Positions 1 through 7,567 are shown, counted from the stretch's first letter. The stretch: 64,000 nucleotides of DNA from Clostridiales bacterium (GCA_004556755.1 SFFW01000001.1:1-64000), one strand, 5' to 3'. Notes: generated by a model from the sequence alone, not told the origin. Program-made: numbers and translations.

Positions 1-558
1 TTTTATTGAATCAATATAACGCGCAACAATTTGTTGCCTCCCGAAGAAATAAGTATCGTCGGTTAAAGGCAGGGTATATCCAAACAAATCTAATCCAAAA
101 AAATACTTTTTCAATTTGTTGCGAACATACCATGGATCGTTTTTGTTCTCTGTTACTTCTTTTGTGGAAAACGGAACAATAATCCGAACAATTTCGCTAC
201 TGGCCGAAGCCTTTATCCAATTCTCAACATCAATATCATCTGATAAAAAGAAGCAATTTAATGCATCTACGCGACCGGCAAATGGATATTGCCTATATAG
301 CTCATCAATAGCTTGGATTGCACGAGCCTCCATATGATCATACGGTGAATATATAAGCAAAACTTCCTTTTCAAAGCCAAATGACTCTTTCATATAATCC
401 TCTGGCTTCAAGATATAGGCATATACCATAGTGTTTGAAATGTGTCTTTCTGTTGCAAACGATATATCAAACCCGTTTAAAAAAATCTTCACTATATCGG
501 CATTTCCCTTGTGATTGTTAAAAAAAGCATTTTGAGCTTCTTGATGAATGATCCCCAT
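1..558 (-). CDS. N-terminal part of a possible STAND/AAA-like ATPase (runs off window)
   Basis: An open frame of 186 codons on the minus strand continues past the window edge. I read it from the bases: the start is ATG at 558 with GGAG ten bases upstream, and an in-frame stop lies at 577-579. The protein is rich in F, Y, D and N and the DNA is AT-rich compared with the rest of the window. The last visible part reads GYTLPLTDDTYFFGR followed by QQIVARYIDSIK. An FGR-type segment just before a P-loop is common in AAA and STAND ATPases, but the Walker A region itself is outside the window, so the family is inference. Divergent from the small peptide gene at 796. Likely accessory, possibly defence-related; the gene itself is well supported, its function is not. 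Confidence 0.55.
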   Translation of the reverse strand, partial: MGIIHQEAQNAFFNNHKGNADIVKIFLNGFDISFATERHISNTMVYAYILKPEDYMKESFGFEKEVLLIYSPYDHMEARAIQAIDELYRQYPFAGRVDALNCFFLSDDIDVENWIKASASSEIVRIIVPFSTKEVTENKNDPWYVRNKLKKYFFGLDLFGYTLPLTDDTYFFGRQQIVARYIDSIK

Positions 559-692
559 TGAGGCATGTCTCCAATCTTAGCAAATTTGCAATAAAAAACC
601 TGTCGATATCTGCGATTAAGTGTATATATTATATACCAGAATGCGAATGGATTTCAAGACAGTAATCATTGTTTGATACATACGGTTTGTAG

Positions 693-721
693 TTGATACG
701 AATGGAAGTATATGATATAAT
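693..721 (+). promoter_or_regulatory. Consensus sigma-A promoter for the 39-residue peptide
   Basis: TTGATA at 693-698 and TATAAT at 716-721 are separated by exactly 17 bases. Transcription would start near 728, giving a leader of about 68 bases before the ATG at 796. Confidence 0.7.
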
Positions 722-741
722 CAATTTGACGCTAGGCGGAA

Positions 742-796
742 TAGTGCTACCAGTTTTATCCCGGGAACGTAGAGTTCCAGAAAGGAGGTAGTGCTA
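742..796 (+). promoter_or_regulatory. Leader stem that can mask the ribosome site of the small peptide
   Basis: TAGTGCTACC at 742-751 can pair over ten positions (two G-U) with GGTAGTGCTA at 787-796, which covers the end of the AGGAGG site, the spacer and the A of the start codon. A second stem, GGAAC/GTTCC around 764-778, lies inside the loop. This is a predicted RNA fold, not an observed one. Confidence 0.45.
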
Positions 797-915
797 TGAG
801 AGAAAAGCTCGAAACCGCCCTGACTGTTCTCGAGAAGATCTGTACTGCTATCACCATAGTAGTCGCGGCTGCTCGGAAGATCGCATCCATATGGGATGTT
901 GGAAAGAAGGGATAA
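796..915 (+). CDS. 39-residue hydrophobic peptide, toxin-like or small membrane protein
   Basis: A complete small gene: AAGGAGG at 782-788, seven bases, ATG at 796, TAA at 913-915. The peptide has a charged start (MREKLE), an uninterrupted hydrophobic stretch of about 20 residues (TALTV... through ITIVVAAA), and a basic end (ARKIASIWDVGKKG). It has its own consensus promoter, a leader able to hide the ribosome site, and a strong terminator straight after it, so it is a self-contained unit. That architecture is typical of type I toxins and other short membrane-active peptides, but I do not recognise the sequence and no antisense RNA promoter is obvious. It is plus-strand in an otherwise minus-strand region and sits in the AT-rich patch with a recombinase remnant. 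Confidence 0.6.
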   Translation: MREKLETALTVLEKICTAITIVVAAARKIASIWDVGKKG

Positions 916-936
916 GAATTCCTTCAAAAGCGTCAG

Positions 937-969
937 GGCACATAGTCTTTGGATTATGTGCCTTTTTTT
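937..969 (+). terminator. Intrinsic terminator of the 39-residue peptide gene
   Basis: GGCACATA (937-944) pairs perfectly with TATGTGCC (955-962), followed by seven T (963-969). Confidence 0.85.
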
Positions 970-1098
970 GCATTCTTTTTTATCGCCGCACCGCATTGAG
1001 ATGTATAGCTCCGTCTTGTCCCTGTGCACCACGATGTAATCCACCATAGTCTTTATGAACGCAGGGGTATCAGGATCGTAGATATCTCTGGACGCCGT
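970..1098 (-). pseudogene. Possible C-terminal remnant of a site-specific recombinase
   Basis: Directly after the stop codon of the 1099-1410 gene, in the same frame, about 43 codons stay open and read YDPDTPAFIKTMVDYIVVHR then DKTELYISMRCGDKK. The pattern of an F/Y-D-P...VDYIVV-H-xDK...segment resembles the end of clostridial serine recombinases. There is no start codon or ribosome site for it and its tail overlaps the terminator of the plus-strand peptide gene. I treat it as a decayed fragment; homology is from memory and weak. Confidence 0.3.
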
Positions 1099-1410
1099 TT
1101 ATTTCATTTTAAATCCAGCGCACCGAACAATTTCCGCGATGGCGTTCATAGCCCGCTTCGGGCTGCTGTAGTCCCTGATCCGATCGTCGATCCGTCCGTT
1201 GCGGATCACCCACACCATAGGGATACCATAGCTGATCCAGATTTTGATTGCGAGTGTGTCGGCGCTCTCGCCGTACCACGCCACCTGTACCTTGCGATTC
1301 CATTCACGGCAGTATACCTCGCAGCCAGTAGGTGTTTTGGCGCCGGTGTTGATGAGGCCGTTCTGCTCAATGATCTGGTTGAAGTCCTTGTTTGCTTTTT
1401 CGATTGTCAT
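1099..1410 (-). CDS. Hypothetical protein, 103 residues
   Basis: The start is ATG at 1410 with GGAGGA seven bases upstream; an in-frame ATG further out lacks a ribosome site. The protein has no signal peptide or membrane segment and is a mixed alpha/beta sequence with many aromatic residues (CREWNRKVQVAWYG, IWISYGIPMVWVIRNG). I do not recognise a family. It lies between a bidirectional terminator (1487-1528) and the recombinase-like remnant, so it is probably part of the accessory patch and not of the pepD operon. A frame continuing past its stop raises the possibility that it was once longer. Confidence 0.55.
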   Translation of the reverse strand: MTIEKANKDFNQIIEQNGLINTGAKTPTGCEVYCREWNRKVQVAWYGESADTLAIKIWISYGIPMVWVIRNGRIDDRIRDYSSPKRAMNAIAEIVRCAGFKMK

Positions 1411-1474
1411 TGAGTTTTCCTCCTTGCGTTTGTTACAACAAACAAGCCAGAGAAAACCTAAAAAGTCCAGACCT

Positions 1475-1528
1475 AAAAGCAAAAGACAGCAGCCACACGG
1501 AACAATTCCATGTGGCTGCTGCTTTTTT
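1475..1528. terminator. Bidirectional terminator after pepD
   Basis: CAGCAGCCACA (1487-1497) pairs with TGTGGCTGCTG (1511-1521), with GGAA/TTCC extending the stem inside. Six T follow on the plus strand and a broken T-run (1486-1475) follows on the minus strand, where it would end the rnjA-pepD transcript. Confidence 0.7.
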
Positions 1529-1612
1529 GCCGCTTGTAGGTGTCAACCGAATGCTATTTTGTTTAACACTCCGGCGAACACGCTTCGGCGGTGCTTTCTT
1601 TTGCTATTAGGC

Positions 1613-3055
1613 TTACAGATCCTTTAAGATGTTCAGAAGCAAGGTCCAAGTCCTTGCGGTGGAAGCTATGTCAAGCTTTTCGTTGACGGTGTGAATATCG
1701 TGGATGTCGGGTCCTATGGACACGCAGTCAAGCCCGTCTATCTTAGACGAAAACAGACCGCACTCAAGTCCGGCATGGATAACGTTTATCACGGGCGCTC
1801 TGCCATACTGAGCGGAAAAGGCGTTGACGACCGCATCACGCAGCGGAGAGTCCTTGCGATATTCCCAAGCGGGGTACTCGGAACCACAGTCAGCAGTGCC
1901 GCCGCAGTCAACGATAACATCGGAGACAAGCTTTATAAGTCCTTCCTTTTCAAGCTTTACGGAGCTTCTGAGGCAGAAGGTCATGCTCACGGTGTCGCCC
2001 TCGGTGTTAAGCACGCCGAAGTTAAGCGAGGTTTCGACAAGACCCTCGATGTCGGCGCTCATGGTCTGCACGCCGTCGGGAACCCTGCACATGGCGGATA
2101 TGACGGAGGCTGCCGACTCGTCGTCTGCAACGGAAATGACGCCGCTTCCGAGAATTTCAAAGCTAACATATGCATTGGGGTCGGTGCTTGCTATGCGCAG
2201 CTTTATGAGTTCACCCTGAGCCTCTGCAATGTGACGGACAAGCTCTGCTTCGTCTGTCGGGAATGCTATGACCGCCTCGGAATGATTTGCAATGGCGTTA
2301 TCCTTTTCGCCGCCGTCGAGCGACACAAGATGCACATTCTGCAATGCACAAAGCTCGTGCAGCAGCTCACCCATAAGCTTGTTGGAGTTGGCTCTCCCCT
2401 TCTGTATCTCGGAGCCGGAGTGACCACCGGTCAGACCGCTGACCGTCAGCTTTGCGGTGAGGTACTCGCCCTCGGTCCTCTTTAGCTCAAACTGACCGTA
2501 GACTCTTGCACCGCCTGCGCAGCCGACAGTTATTATGCCCTCGTCCTCCGAGTCGATGTTTATCATTCTGCGACCCTTGAGTACGGAGGTGTCAAGAAAG
2601 ACGGCGCCATCCATGCCCGTTTCCTCATTTATCGTGATGATCGCCTCAATGGGAGGGTGCGGAATGTCGTCACTGTCCATGAGCGCCATTATCATTGCGA
2701 CGGCAATGCCGTCGTCGGCGCCGAGGCTCGTTCCGTCAGCCCAAAGGTACTCACCGTCGGTCTTGAGCCGGAGACCGTCCCGCTCAAGGTCAATGTCGGA
2801 TTCGGGGGTCTTGACTGCGACCATATCCATGTGTCCCTGGAGTATGACGGTCTGATGCGTTTCGTATCCGGGAGTCGCAGACTTTCTGATTATTACGTTG
2901 CCGACCTCGTCCTGAATATAGTCAAGACCACGCTCGGCGGCAAATTTGCAGCAAAGCGCACTGATCTGATTCGTGTTGTCCGAACCGTGCGGAACGGAGG
3001 AGATCAGTTCAAAAAACTTAAAAACCTTTTCGGGCTTCAATTCACAAACATTCAT
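1613..3055 (-). CDS. pepD: Aminoacyl-histidine dipeptidase, M20 family
   Basis: A cytosolic zinc peptidase that splits X-His and other dipeptides. At 480 residues it is full length for PepD. The metal site is clear: HMD at residues 75-77, bridging Asp in SLGADDG near 114, the catalytic/metal pair in INEETGMDGA near 144-145, and Asp in INIDSEDEG near 168. The lid domain sits between about 190 and 380 (SGLTGGHSG). It is the last gene of a minus-strand run with the ArsC-like protein (9 bases upstream), the M19 dipeptidase and RNase J, and a terminator follows at 1528-1475. Two dipeptidases in one transcript suggest peptide salvage. Confidence 0.93.
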   Translation of the reverse strand: MNVCELKPEKVFKFFELISSVPHGSDNTNQISALCCKFAAERGLDYIQDEVGNVIIRKSATPGYETHQTVILQGHMDMVAVKTPESDIDLERDGLRLKTDGEYLWADGTSLGADDGIAVAMIMALMDSDDIPHPPIEAIITINEETGMDGAVFLDTSVLKGRRMINIDSEDEGIITVGCAGGARVYGQFELKRTEGEYLTAKLTVSGLTGGHSGSEIQKGRANSNKLMGELLHELCALQNVHLVSLDGGEKDNAIANHSEAVIAFPTDEAELVRHIAEAQGELIKLRIASTDPNAYVSFEILGSGVISVADDESAASVISAMCRVPDGVQTMSADIEGLVETSLNFGVLNTEGDTVSMTFCLRSSVKLEKEGLIKLVSDVIVDCGGTADCGSEYPAWEYRKDSPLRDAVVNAFSAQYGRAPVINVIHAGLECGLFSSKIDGLDCVSIGPDIHDIHTVNEKLDIASTARTWTLLLNILKDL

Positions 3056-3064
3056 AACAACACC

Positions 3065-3397
3065 TCATTCCCATTTTGACCACACGTCCGGGCAATAGCC
3101 GACGGTGGCTTTCTTCCCGTTTCTTACGACGGGAGTTTTGATAAGCCACGGACATTCAAACAGCTTTTGGAGCTGTGCATCCTGACCTGCAAGATATTTT
3201 AACAGAGGGTAGTCGGGGTCGGACTCGTTTACCATCGCATCAAGCCCAACGGCGCTTTTGACCGAATTAAGCTCTCCCCTGCTCATGCCGTATTTCATTA
3301 TATCGACAAACTGATATTTGATCCTTCGCTCTTTAAAGTAGCGTTCGGCCTTTTTGGTGTCAAAGCACTTTGATTTGCCGAATATCTGTATGTTCAC
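3065..3397 (-). CDS. ArsC/Spx-family thioredoxin-fold protein
   Basis: 110 residues, the usual length for the ArsC/Spx/YffB group. The N-terminal beta strand and active-site loop read IFGKSKCFDTKKAERYF, with a single cysteine at residue 11, and the family signature continues with RRIKYQFVDI and a C-terminal LIKTPVVRNGKKATVGY. The loop lacks the CxxC of Spx and the usual C-xx-C-R-K order of arsenate reductase, so a true arsenate reductase is uncertain. Its ATG overlaps the stop of the upstream dipeptidase gene by four bases, so the two are translationally coupled. Confidence 0.8.
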   Translation of the reverse strand: MNIQIFGKSKCFDTKKAERYFKERRIKYQFVDIMKYGMSRGELNSVKSAVGLDAMVNESDPDYPLLKYLAGQDAQLQKLFECPWLIKTPVVRNGKKATVGYCPDVWSKWE

Positions 3398-4302
3398 AGC
3401 GCCCTCCTGAAAATGTTGTAAAGGTTATTCCAAAATATATCCCGCACACAGTCCTCACTAAAGTTGCGGCGCAGCAGCTCACAGTAGAGCTTTTCAAGAT
3501 CCTGTACGCCGGTAATGCCGTCCGGCAGAGAATCAACGCCGTCAAAATCGCAGCCGAGGAACACCGAGTGCCGTCCGCCGAGGGACAGAAAATGCTCTAT
3601 ATGTGAGACGACGGAAGCAATGTTCTTCCCTCCGCCGAGAAAATCGGGATAAAGGTTTACTCCCGCTCCCCCACCGCACTTTACAAGCTCGGTAAACTGT
3701 GCATCCGTCAGATTGCGCTTATGGCGCATCACAGCAGCGGAATTTGAGTGACCGGCAATAACGGGCTTGCGGCTTATTGCGACAACGTCGTAAAATCCGG
3801 CTTCGGAAATGTGCGACATATCAAGCAAAATTCCAATCTCCTGCGCCCGCATGACGAGGTCACGCCCTGCATCTGTGAGACCGCCGCCTTCGGCAAGCGC
3901 CGCTCCGCAGTAGCGGTTCTCAAAATTCCACGTCGGGTGAATACATCTCACGCCGAGAGAATACGCCCGCTCAAGCGTTGTGAGCTGTTCGGCGCCCTCA
4001 ACGGAGATGAAAGCAGCGATCTTTCCCTCCGCCGTTGCCAGATCAATATCGTCGGCGGTAAGGCAAAGCCGCACAATATCGCCGTTTGCGCAAAGCTCCG
4101 AATTGAGGCGCATAAGCATCTGCTCGGCAGGAGCTTGCGGCTCATGCTCGATCTCCGTGCAAACGGCAAACACCTGTGCGCACGGTGAGTAGCGGCTAAG
4201 GCGCTCAAGATCAAGCTGAAGCGAGTTTGAACGAAGATGCGCATTTGCGGCAGCTGCCTCAACTATCGTATCGCAATGGCAGTCAAAAAGCGGAATACTC
4301 AT
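3394..4302 (-). CDS. Membrane-type (renal) dipeptidase, M19 family
   Basis: A 302-residue zinc dipeptidase related to human renal dipeptidase and bacterial PipD-like enzymes. The start PLFDCHCDTI contains the metal HxD motif, ISVEGAEQL supplies the bridging glutamate, HTSEAG-like residues appear as DMSHISEAGFYDV, GHSNSAAVMRHKRNL is the second metal His region, and GCDFDGVDSLPDGI is the C-terminal substrate motif. No signal peptide is present, so it should be cytosolic. It overlaps RNase J upstream and the ArsC-like gene downstream by four bases each. Confidence 0.92.
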   Translation of the reverse strand: MSIPLFDCHCDTIVEAAAANAHLRSNSLQLDLERLSRYSPCAQVFAVCTEIEHEPQAPAEQMLMRLNSELCANGDIVRLCLTADDIDLATAEGKIAAFISVEGAEQLTTLERAYSLGVRCIHPTWNFENRYCGAALAEGGGLTDAGRDLVMRAQEIGILLDMSHISEAGFYDVVAISRKPVIAGHSNSAAVMRHKRNLTDAQFTELVKCGGGAGVNLYPDFLGGGKNIASVVSHIEHFLSLGGRHSVFLGCDFDGVDSLPDGITGVQDLEKLYCELLRRNFSEDCVRDIFWNNLYNIFRRAL

Positions 4303-5957
4303 ACTTCGGATATGAGCGGAAGGATCATCGGGCTGCGCTTCGTCGCCTTGTACAGATAGGCGGAAACGCTGCTCTTTATGCGGCTCTTTATCGAGGACCA
4401 GTCCTTGATGCCCGCATCCTGACAGGCGCTGACCGCCTCTCTCGTGACACGTCTCAGCTCCTCAAGAATCTCCTCGGCCTCTTTAACGTAAACAAAGCCT
4501 CTGGTGAGGATCTCAGGCTCCGCAAGCATTGCATTGTCCCAAGACGAGAGAGTGACGACGACCACGACCATACCGTCCTCGGCGAGCCTGTGACGGTCAC
4601 GCATTACGACGCTTCCGACGTCGCCGACGCCCGTTCCGTCGACCATGACGGCGCCGGACTGCACACTGCCGTTGAGCTTTATGCTCTTTTTCGTTATCTC
4701 GATCACCTTTCCGTTTTCGGCGATAACGACGTTTTTCGGCGGAACGCCCATGAGCTTACCCAGCTCTGCGTGTTTGACGAGCATACGGTATTCGCCGTGT
4801 ACGGGGATAAAGTACTTGGGCTTTACGAGAGCGAGCATCATCTTCTGCTCCTCCTGCGAGGCGTGACCAGAAACGTGGAGGTCGGTGTTGCGGTCGTAAA
4901 TAACCTCAGCGCCCTTATGGAACAGCTCGTCGATGACCTTGCTTATCATGTTCTCATTGCCGGGAATGGCGGATGCGGACACGATGACCCTGTCGCCCGG
5001 CTCTATGTTTATCTGCCGGTGTTCGGAGAACGCCATTCTGTAAAGTGCGGACATGGCTTCGCCCTGACTGCCGGTCGATATGATGACCACCTTGTTTTTC
5101 GGCATCTTATTTAGCTGTGCTATGTCCATGAGGACGCCCTCCGGCACACTGAGATAGCCGAGAACGGTCGCCACTCTGAGGATATTCTCCATGCTGCGCC
5201 CCGTGATGCCGACCTTGCGCTTGTACTTTGCCGCAACATCAATGATCTGCTGCAAGCGGTAAACGTTCGAAGCAAAGGTCGTCACAATGATCCTCTGGTC
5301 GCAGTTTTTAAACAGTCTGTCGAAGGTCTCTCCGACCTTCATTTCGGAGACGGAATAGCCAGGCTTTTCAACATTCGTCGAGTCGCTGAGCAGAGCCAGC
5401 ACGCCCTCGTTGCCGAGCTGACCCAAGCGAGGCAGGTCGATCATTTTGCCCTGTATGGGGGTGATGTCGATCTTAAAGTCGCCGGTATGGATTATCGTGC
5501 CGAGAGGCGTTTTGATTGCAAGCGCCACGGCGTCCGCTATGCTGTGGTTGACGTTTATGAACTCGATCGTAAAGCAGCCGAGACGGAAGCTGTCGCCCGC
5601 CTTCTTCGTGAATATCTGCGTATTGTAAAGCAGGTCATGCTCCTCAAGCTTCAGCTCAACGAGCGCAGCGGTGAGCGGCGTTGCGTATATGGGAACGTCG
5701 AGCGCCTTCATAACGTAAGGTATAGCGCCGATGTGGTCCTCGTGACCGTGGGTAAGGATGATTCCCTTTATCCGAGAGGCGTTTGCCTTCAGATAAGCTA
5801 TATCGGGTATAACAATGTCAATGCCGTACATCTGCTCGTCGGGAAAGCCGAGACCGCAGTCTACAACAATGATGTCGGAACCGCATTCAAATGCGGTCAT
5901 GTTTTTGCCGATCTCTCCGAGACCGCCAAGGGGTATGATTTTAATTTTTGGTGTCAT
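4299..5957 (-). CDS. rnjA: Ribonuclease J
   Basis: A metallo-beta-lactamase/beta-CASP RNase with endo- and 5'-3' exonuclease activity that matures and turns over RNA. I chose ATG at 5957 (MTPKIKIIPLGGLGEIG) because GGAG lies eight bases upstream and the longer frame to 6047 runs through a terminator hairpin; this gives 552 residues, the family norm. The active site LTHGHEDH is at residues 69-75, other metal ligands appear in HTGDFKID and SDSTNVEKPG, and the beta-CASP and C-terminal domains follow (PVHGEYRM). First gene of the rnjA-M19-arsC-like-pepD run. Confidence 0.95.
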   Translation of the reverse strand: MTPKIKIIPLGGLGEIGKNMTAFECGSDIIVVDCGLGFPDEQMYGIDIVIPDIAYLKANASRIKGIILTHGHEDHIGAIPYVMKALDVPIYATPLTAALVELKLEEHDLLYNTQIFTKKAGDSFRLGCFTIEFINVNHSIADAVALAIKTPLGTIIHTGDFKIDITPIQGKMIDLPRLGQLGNEGVLALLSDSTNVEKPGYSVSEMKVGETFDRLFKNCDQRIIVTTFASNVYRLQQIIDVAAKYKRKVGITGRSMENILRVATVLGYLSVPEGVLMDIAQLNKMPKNKVVIISTGSQGEAMSALYRMAFSEHRQINIEPGDRVIVSASAIPGNENMISKVIDELFHKGAEVIYDRNTDLHVSGHASQEEQKMMLALVKPKYFIPVHGEYRMLVKHAELGKLMGVPPKNVVIAENGKVIEITKKSIKLNGSVQSGAVMVDGTGVGDVGSVVMRDRHRLAEDGMVVVVVTLSSWDNAMLAEPEILTRGFVYVKEAEEILEELRRVTREAVSACQDAGIKDWSSIKSRIKSSVSAYLYKATKRSPMILPLISEV

Positions 5958-5980
5958 AATTACTCCGTTTCGTAGTTTTC

Positions 5981-6038
5981 CGAAAAACGCAAAACAAAGG
6001 GAGCCTCGATGCACCCACAGTGCAGCGAGGTGACTCCC
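5981..6038 (-). terminator. Terminator-like hairpin in the leader of rnjA
   Basis: On the minus strand GGGAG/CTCCC (6038-6034 with 6003-5999) and CCTCG/CGAGG (6030-6026 with 6008-6004) form a long stem with GCA/TGC inside, followed by TTTGTTTTGCGTTTTT. It lies only about 25 bases before the rnjA ribosome site, so it may either end the rpe-recR transcript or attenuate rnjA. Confidence 0.65.
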
Positions 6039-6081
6039 CCCCAACATATTTCGGTATGTAGCTTATTTCCGTTATAAAGGG

Positions 6082-6110
6082 ATTATATCCCTAAATTCAC
6101 ATTTCAATTC
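6082..6110 (-). promoter_or_regulatory. Possible promoter of rnjA inside the end of recR
   Basis: TATAAT at 6087-6082 on the minus strand. TTGAAA lies upstream but only 14 bases away; at 17 bases the hexamer is GAATTG. The -10 is good, the -35 poor. Confidence 0.35.
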
Positions 6111-6702
6111 TGCCCTCGATCGCACGCAGAAGCGTTGCGTCGTCGGCAAATTCAAGGTTCGAGCCGACGGGAATACCGTAGGCAAGTCTGGTGACCTTGA
6201 CGTCAAAGGGCTTTAAAAGTCTTGAGATATACATTGCCGTAGCGTCACCCTCGGTGTCGGGGTTCGTTGCCATTATTACCTCGGAAATCTCACTGTCCTC
6301 GTCGGCAACACGCTTAATAAGCTCGGCAATGCGCAGATCGTCGGGACCTATCCTTCCGATGGGCGAAAGAACACCGTGCAGAACGTGGTAAAGTCCGTTA
6401 TATTCCCTGCTGCGCTCAATGGAAAGCACGTCGCGAGGCTCGGCAACGACGCAGACGGTGCTTCTGTCTCTGCGGTCGCTTGCGCATATTGAGCAGATCT
6501 CGTTCTCGGTGAGGTTGTGGCAAATGCGGCAGGTGCAGACGTTTGCCTTTGCGTCGAGTATTGCATTTGCAAAGCTCTCGGCCTCGCCTTCGGGCAGCGA
6601 AAGAACGTGAAAAGCCAAGCGCTGAGCGCTCTTTCTGCCGATACCGGGAAGAGAAGCAAATTTATCTATAAGAGTTTCGAGTGAAGCAGGAAAAAATGAC
6701 AT
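6097..6702 (-). CDS. recR: Recombination protein RecR
   Basis: A DNA-clamp protein acting with RecF/RecO in gap repair. The 201 residues match the family. The order is a helix-hairpin-helix (LPGIGRKSAQRLAFHVL, residues 18-34), a four-cysteine zinc finger (Cys58, 61, 70 and 73), a Toprim domain (CVVAEPRDVLSIE, HGVLSPIGRIGPDDL, TNPDTEGDATAMYI) and the C-terminal VTRLAYGIPVGSNLEFADDA signature. It lies 15 bases after rpe, probably in one transcript from the promoter at 7498. Confidence 0.96.
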   Translation of the reverse strand: MSFFPASLETLIDKFASLPGIGRKSAQRLAFHVLSLPEGEAESFANAILDAKANVCTCRICHNLTENEICSICASDRRDRSTVCVVAEPRDVLSIERSREYNGLYHVLHGVLSPIGRIGPDDLRIAELIKRVADEDSEISEVIMATNPDTEGDATAMYISRLLKPFDVKVTRLAYGIPVGSNLEFADDATLLRAIEGRIEM

Positions 6703-6717
6703 GGCGTTAACTCCGAT

Positions 6718-7371
6718 TTATGCGTTTCTTATTGCGGCTATTTGTGCCGCTCTGTCGGCTTTCCCGAACACGGCGCTTCCGGCGACGAGTACATTTGCGC
6801 CGGCGGCTTTGCAGAGCTTTGCGGTGACAGGATCGACACCGCCGTCGACCTCAAGCTCGCAGTCAAGGCCACGGCGCTCTATCTCGTGGCGCAGCTCTTT
6901 GATCTTAGGAAGCTGATCGGGCATAAAGCTCTGCCCGCCGAAGCCCGGCTCGACCGTCATAACGAGAACGAGGTCAAGGCGCTCGATAAAGGGATAGAGG
7001 ACGGCTGCGGGAGTGCGGGGCTTTACGGCAAGACCTACCTTTTTGCCCTGAGCCTTTACGACGTCTATCGCATCTGATATGTTCTGATAGGAATCCGCCT
7101 CGACGTGGAACACGACAAGGTCTGCACCCGCATCGCAGAATGCCTTTGCGAAGCGAAGCGGCGTCGTTATCATAAGATGCACGTCAATAAACATATCCGT
7201 TATCTTGCGGAGGGACTTTAAAACCGGAATGCCTATCGAAATATTCGGGACAAATTCCCCGTCCATAACGTCAAAATGGATGTAATCCGCACCGCCGGAG
7301 CGGATGTCGGTGATCTCGTTTCCGAGGCGAGAGAAATCGGCGGAGAGAATGGACGGAGCAATTTTTATCAT
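6718..7371 (-). CDS. rpe: Ribulose-phosphate 3-epimerase
   Basis: A TIM-barrel enzyme that interconverts ribulose-5-phosphate and xylulose-5-phosphate in the pentose phosphate pathway. At 217 residues it is complete. Key motifs are APSILSADF near the start, HFDVMDGEFVPNIS (metal/catalytic His32 and Asp34), DVHLMI, the phosphate-binding EPGFGGQSFMP and the catalytic ELEVDGGVDP. It is first in the rpe-recR transcript, behind a structured leader of about 120 bases. Xylulose-5-phosphate feeds central metabolism, not the dxs route directly. Confidence 0.96.
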   Translation of the reverse strand: MIKIAPSILSADFSRLGNEITDIRSGGADYIHFDVMDGEFVPNISIGIPVLKSLRKITDMFIDVHLMITTPLRFAKAFCDAGADLVVFHVEADSYQNISDAIDVVKAQGKKVGLAVKPRTPAAVLYPFIERLDLVLVMTVEPGFGGQSFMPDQLPKIKELRHEIERRGLDCELEVDGGVDPVTAKLCKAAGANVLVAGSAVFGKADRAAQIAAIRNA

Positions 7372-7416
7372 GCGATTAACCTCTTATATTGCAAAAGCAT
7401 AGAATGTTACAGCGGA

Positions 7417-7484
7417 GGGTGCGCACCCAAGGCTTTTATATATGCACGGGGGATGCTCTTAAAAGGGCGTCCCCTGTCTGCATA
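7417..7484 (-). promoter_or_regulatory. Structured leader RNA upstream of rpe
   Basis: Two elements lie in the 120-base leader: a hairpin closed by TATGCA/TGCATA (7441-7446 and 7479-7484) with GGGGA/TCCCC inside, and a perfect 12-base palindrome GGGTGCGCACCC at 7417-7428. I do not recognise a known riboswitch class. Confidence 0.4.
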
Positions 7485-7497
7485 ATTTTACATAAAT

Positions 7498-7526
7498 ATT
7501 ATACTACACAATATGTTGATGTGCAA
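7498..7526 (-). promoter_or_regulatory. Promoter of rpe-recR
   Basis: Minus strand TTGCAC (7526-7521), 17 bases, TATAAT (7503-7498). Transcription would start near 7491. Confidence 0.6.
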
Positions 7527-7567
7527 TAGTCAATAAAGCGAATATCATGGCGAAAGCAACAACTGTC

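Noticed and set aside
116..337. Plus-strand open frame of 73 codons at the left edge
   Set aside because: Antisense to the better-supported ATPase-like frame, low-complexity composition and no ribosome site.
900..1020. Antisense antitoxin RNA for the 39-residue peptide
   Set aside because: I looked for a minus-strand -35/-10 pair reading into the peptide gene and found no convincing one.
721..1047. Minus-strand open frame of 108 codons opposite the small peptide
   Set aside because: It has no ribosome site, runs through the terminator and antisense to the promoter-RBS-terminator unit; only its first part looks like a recombinase remnant.
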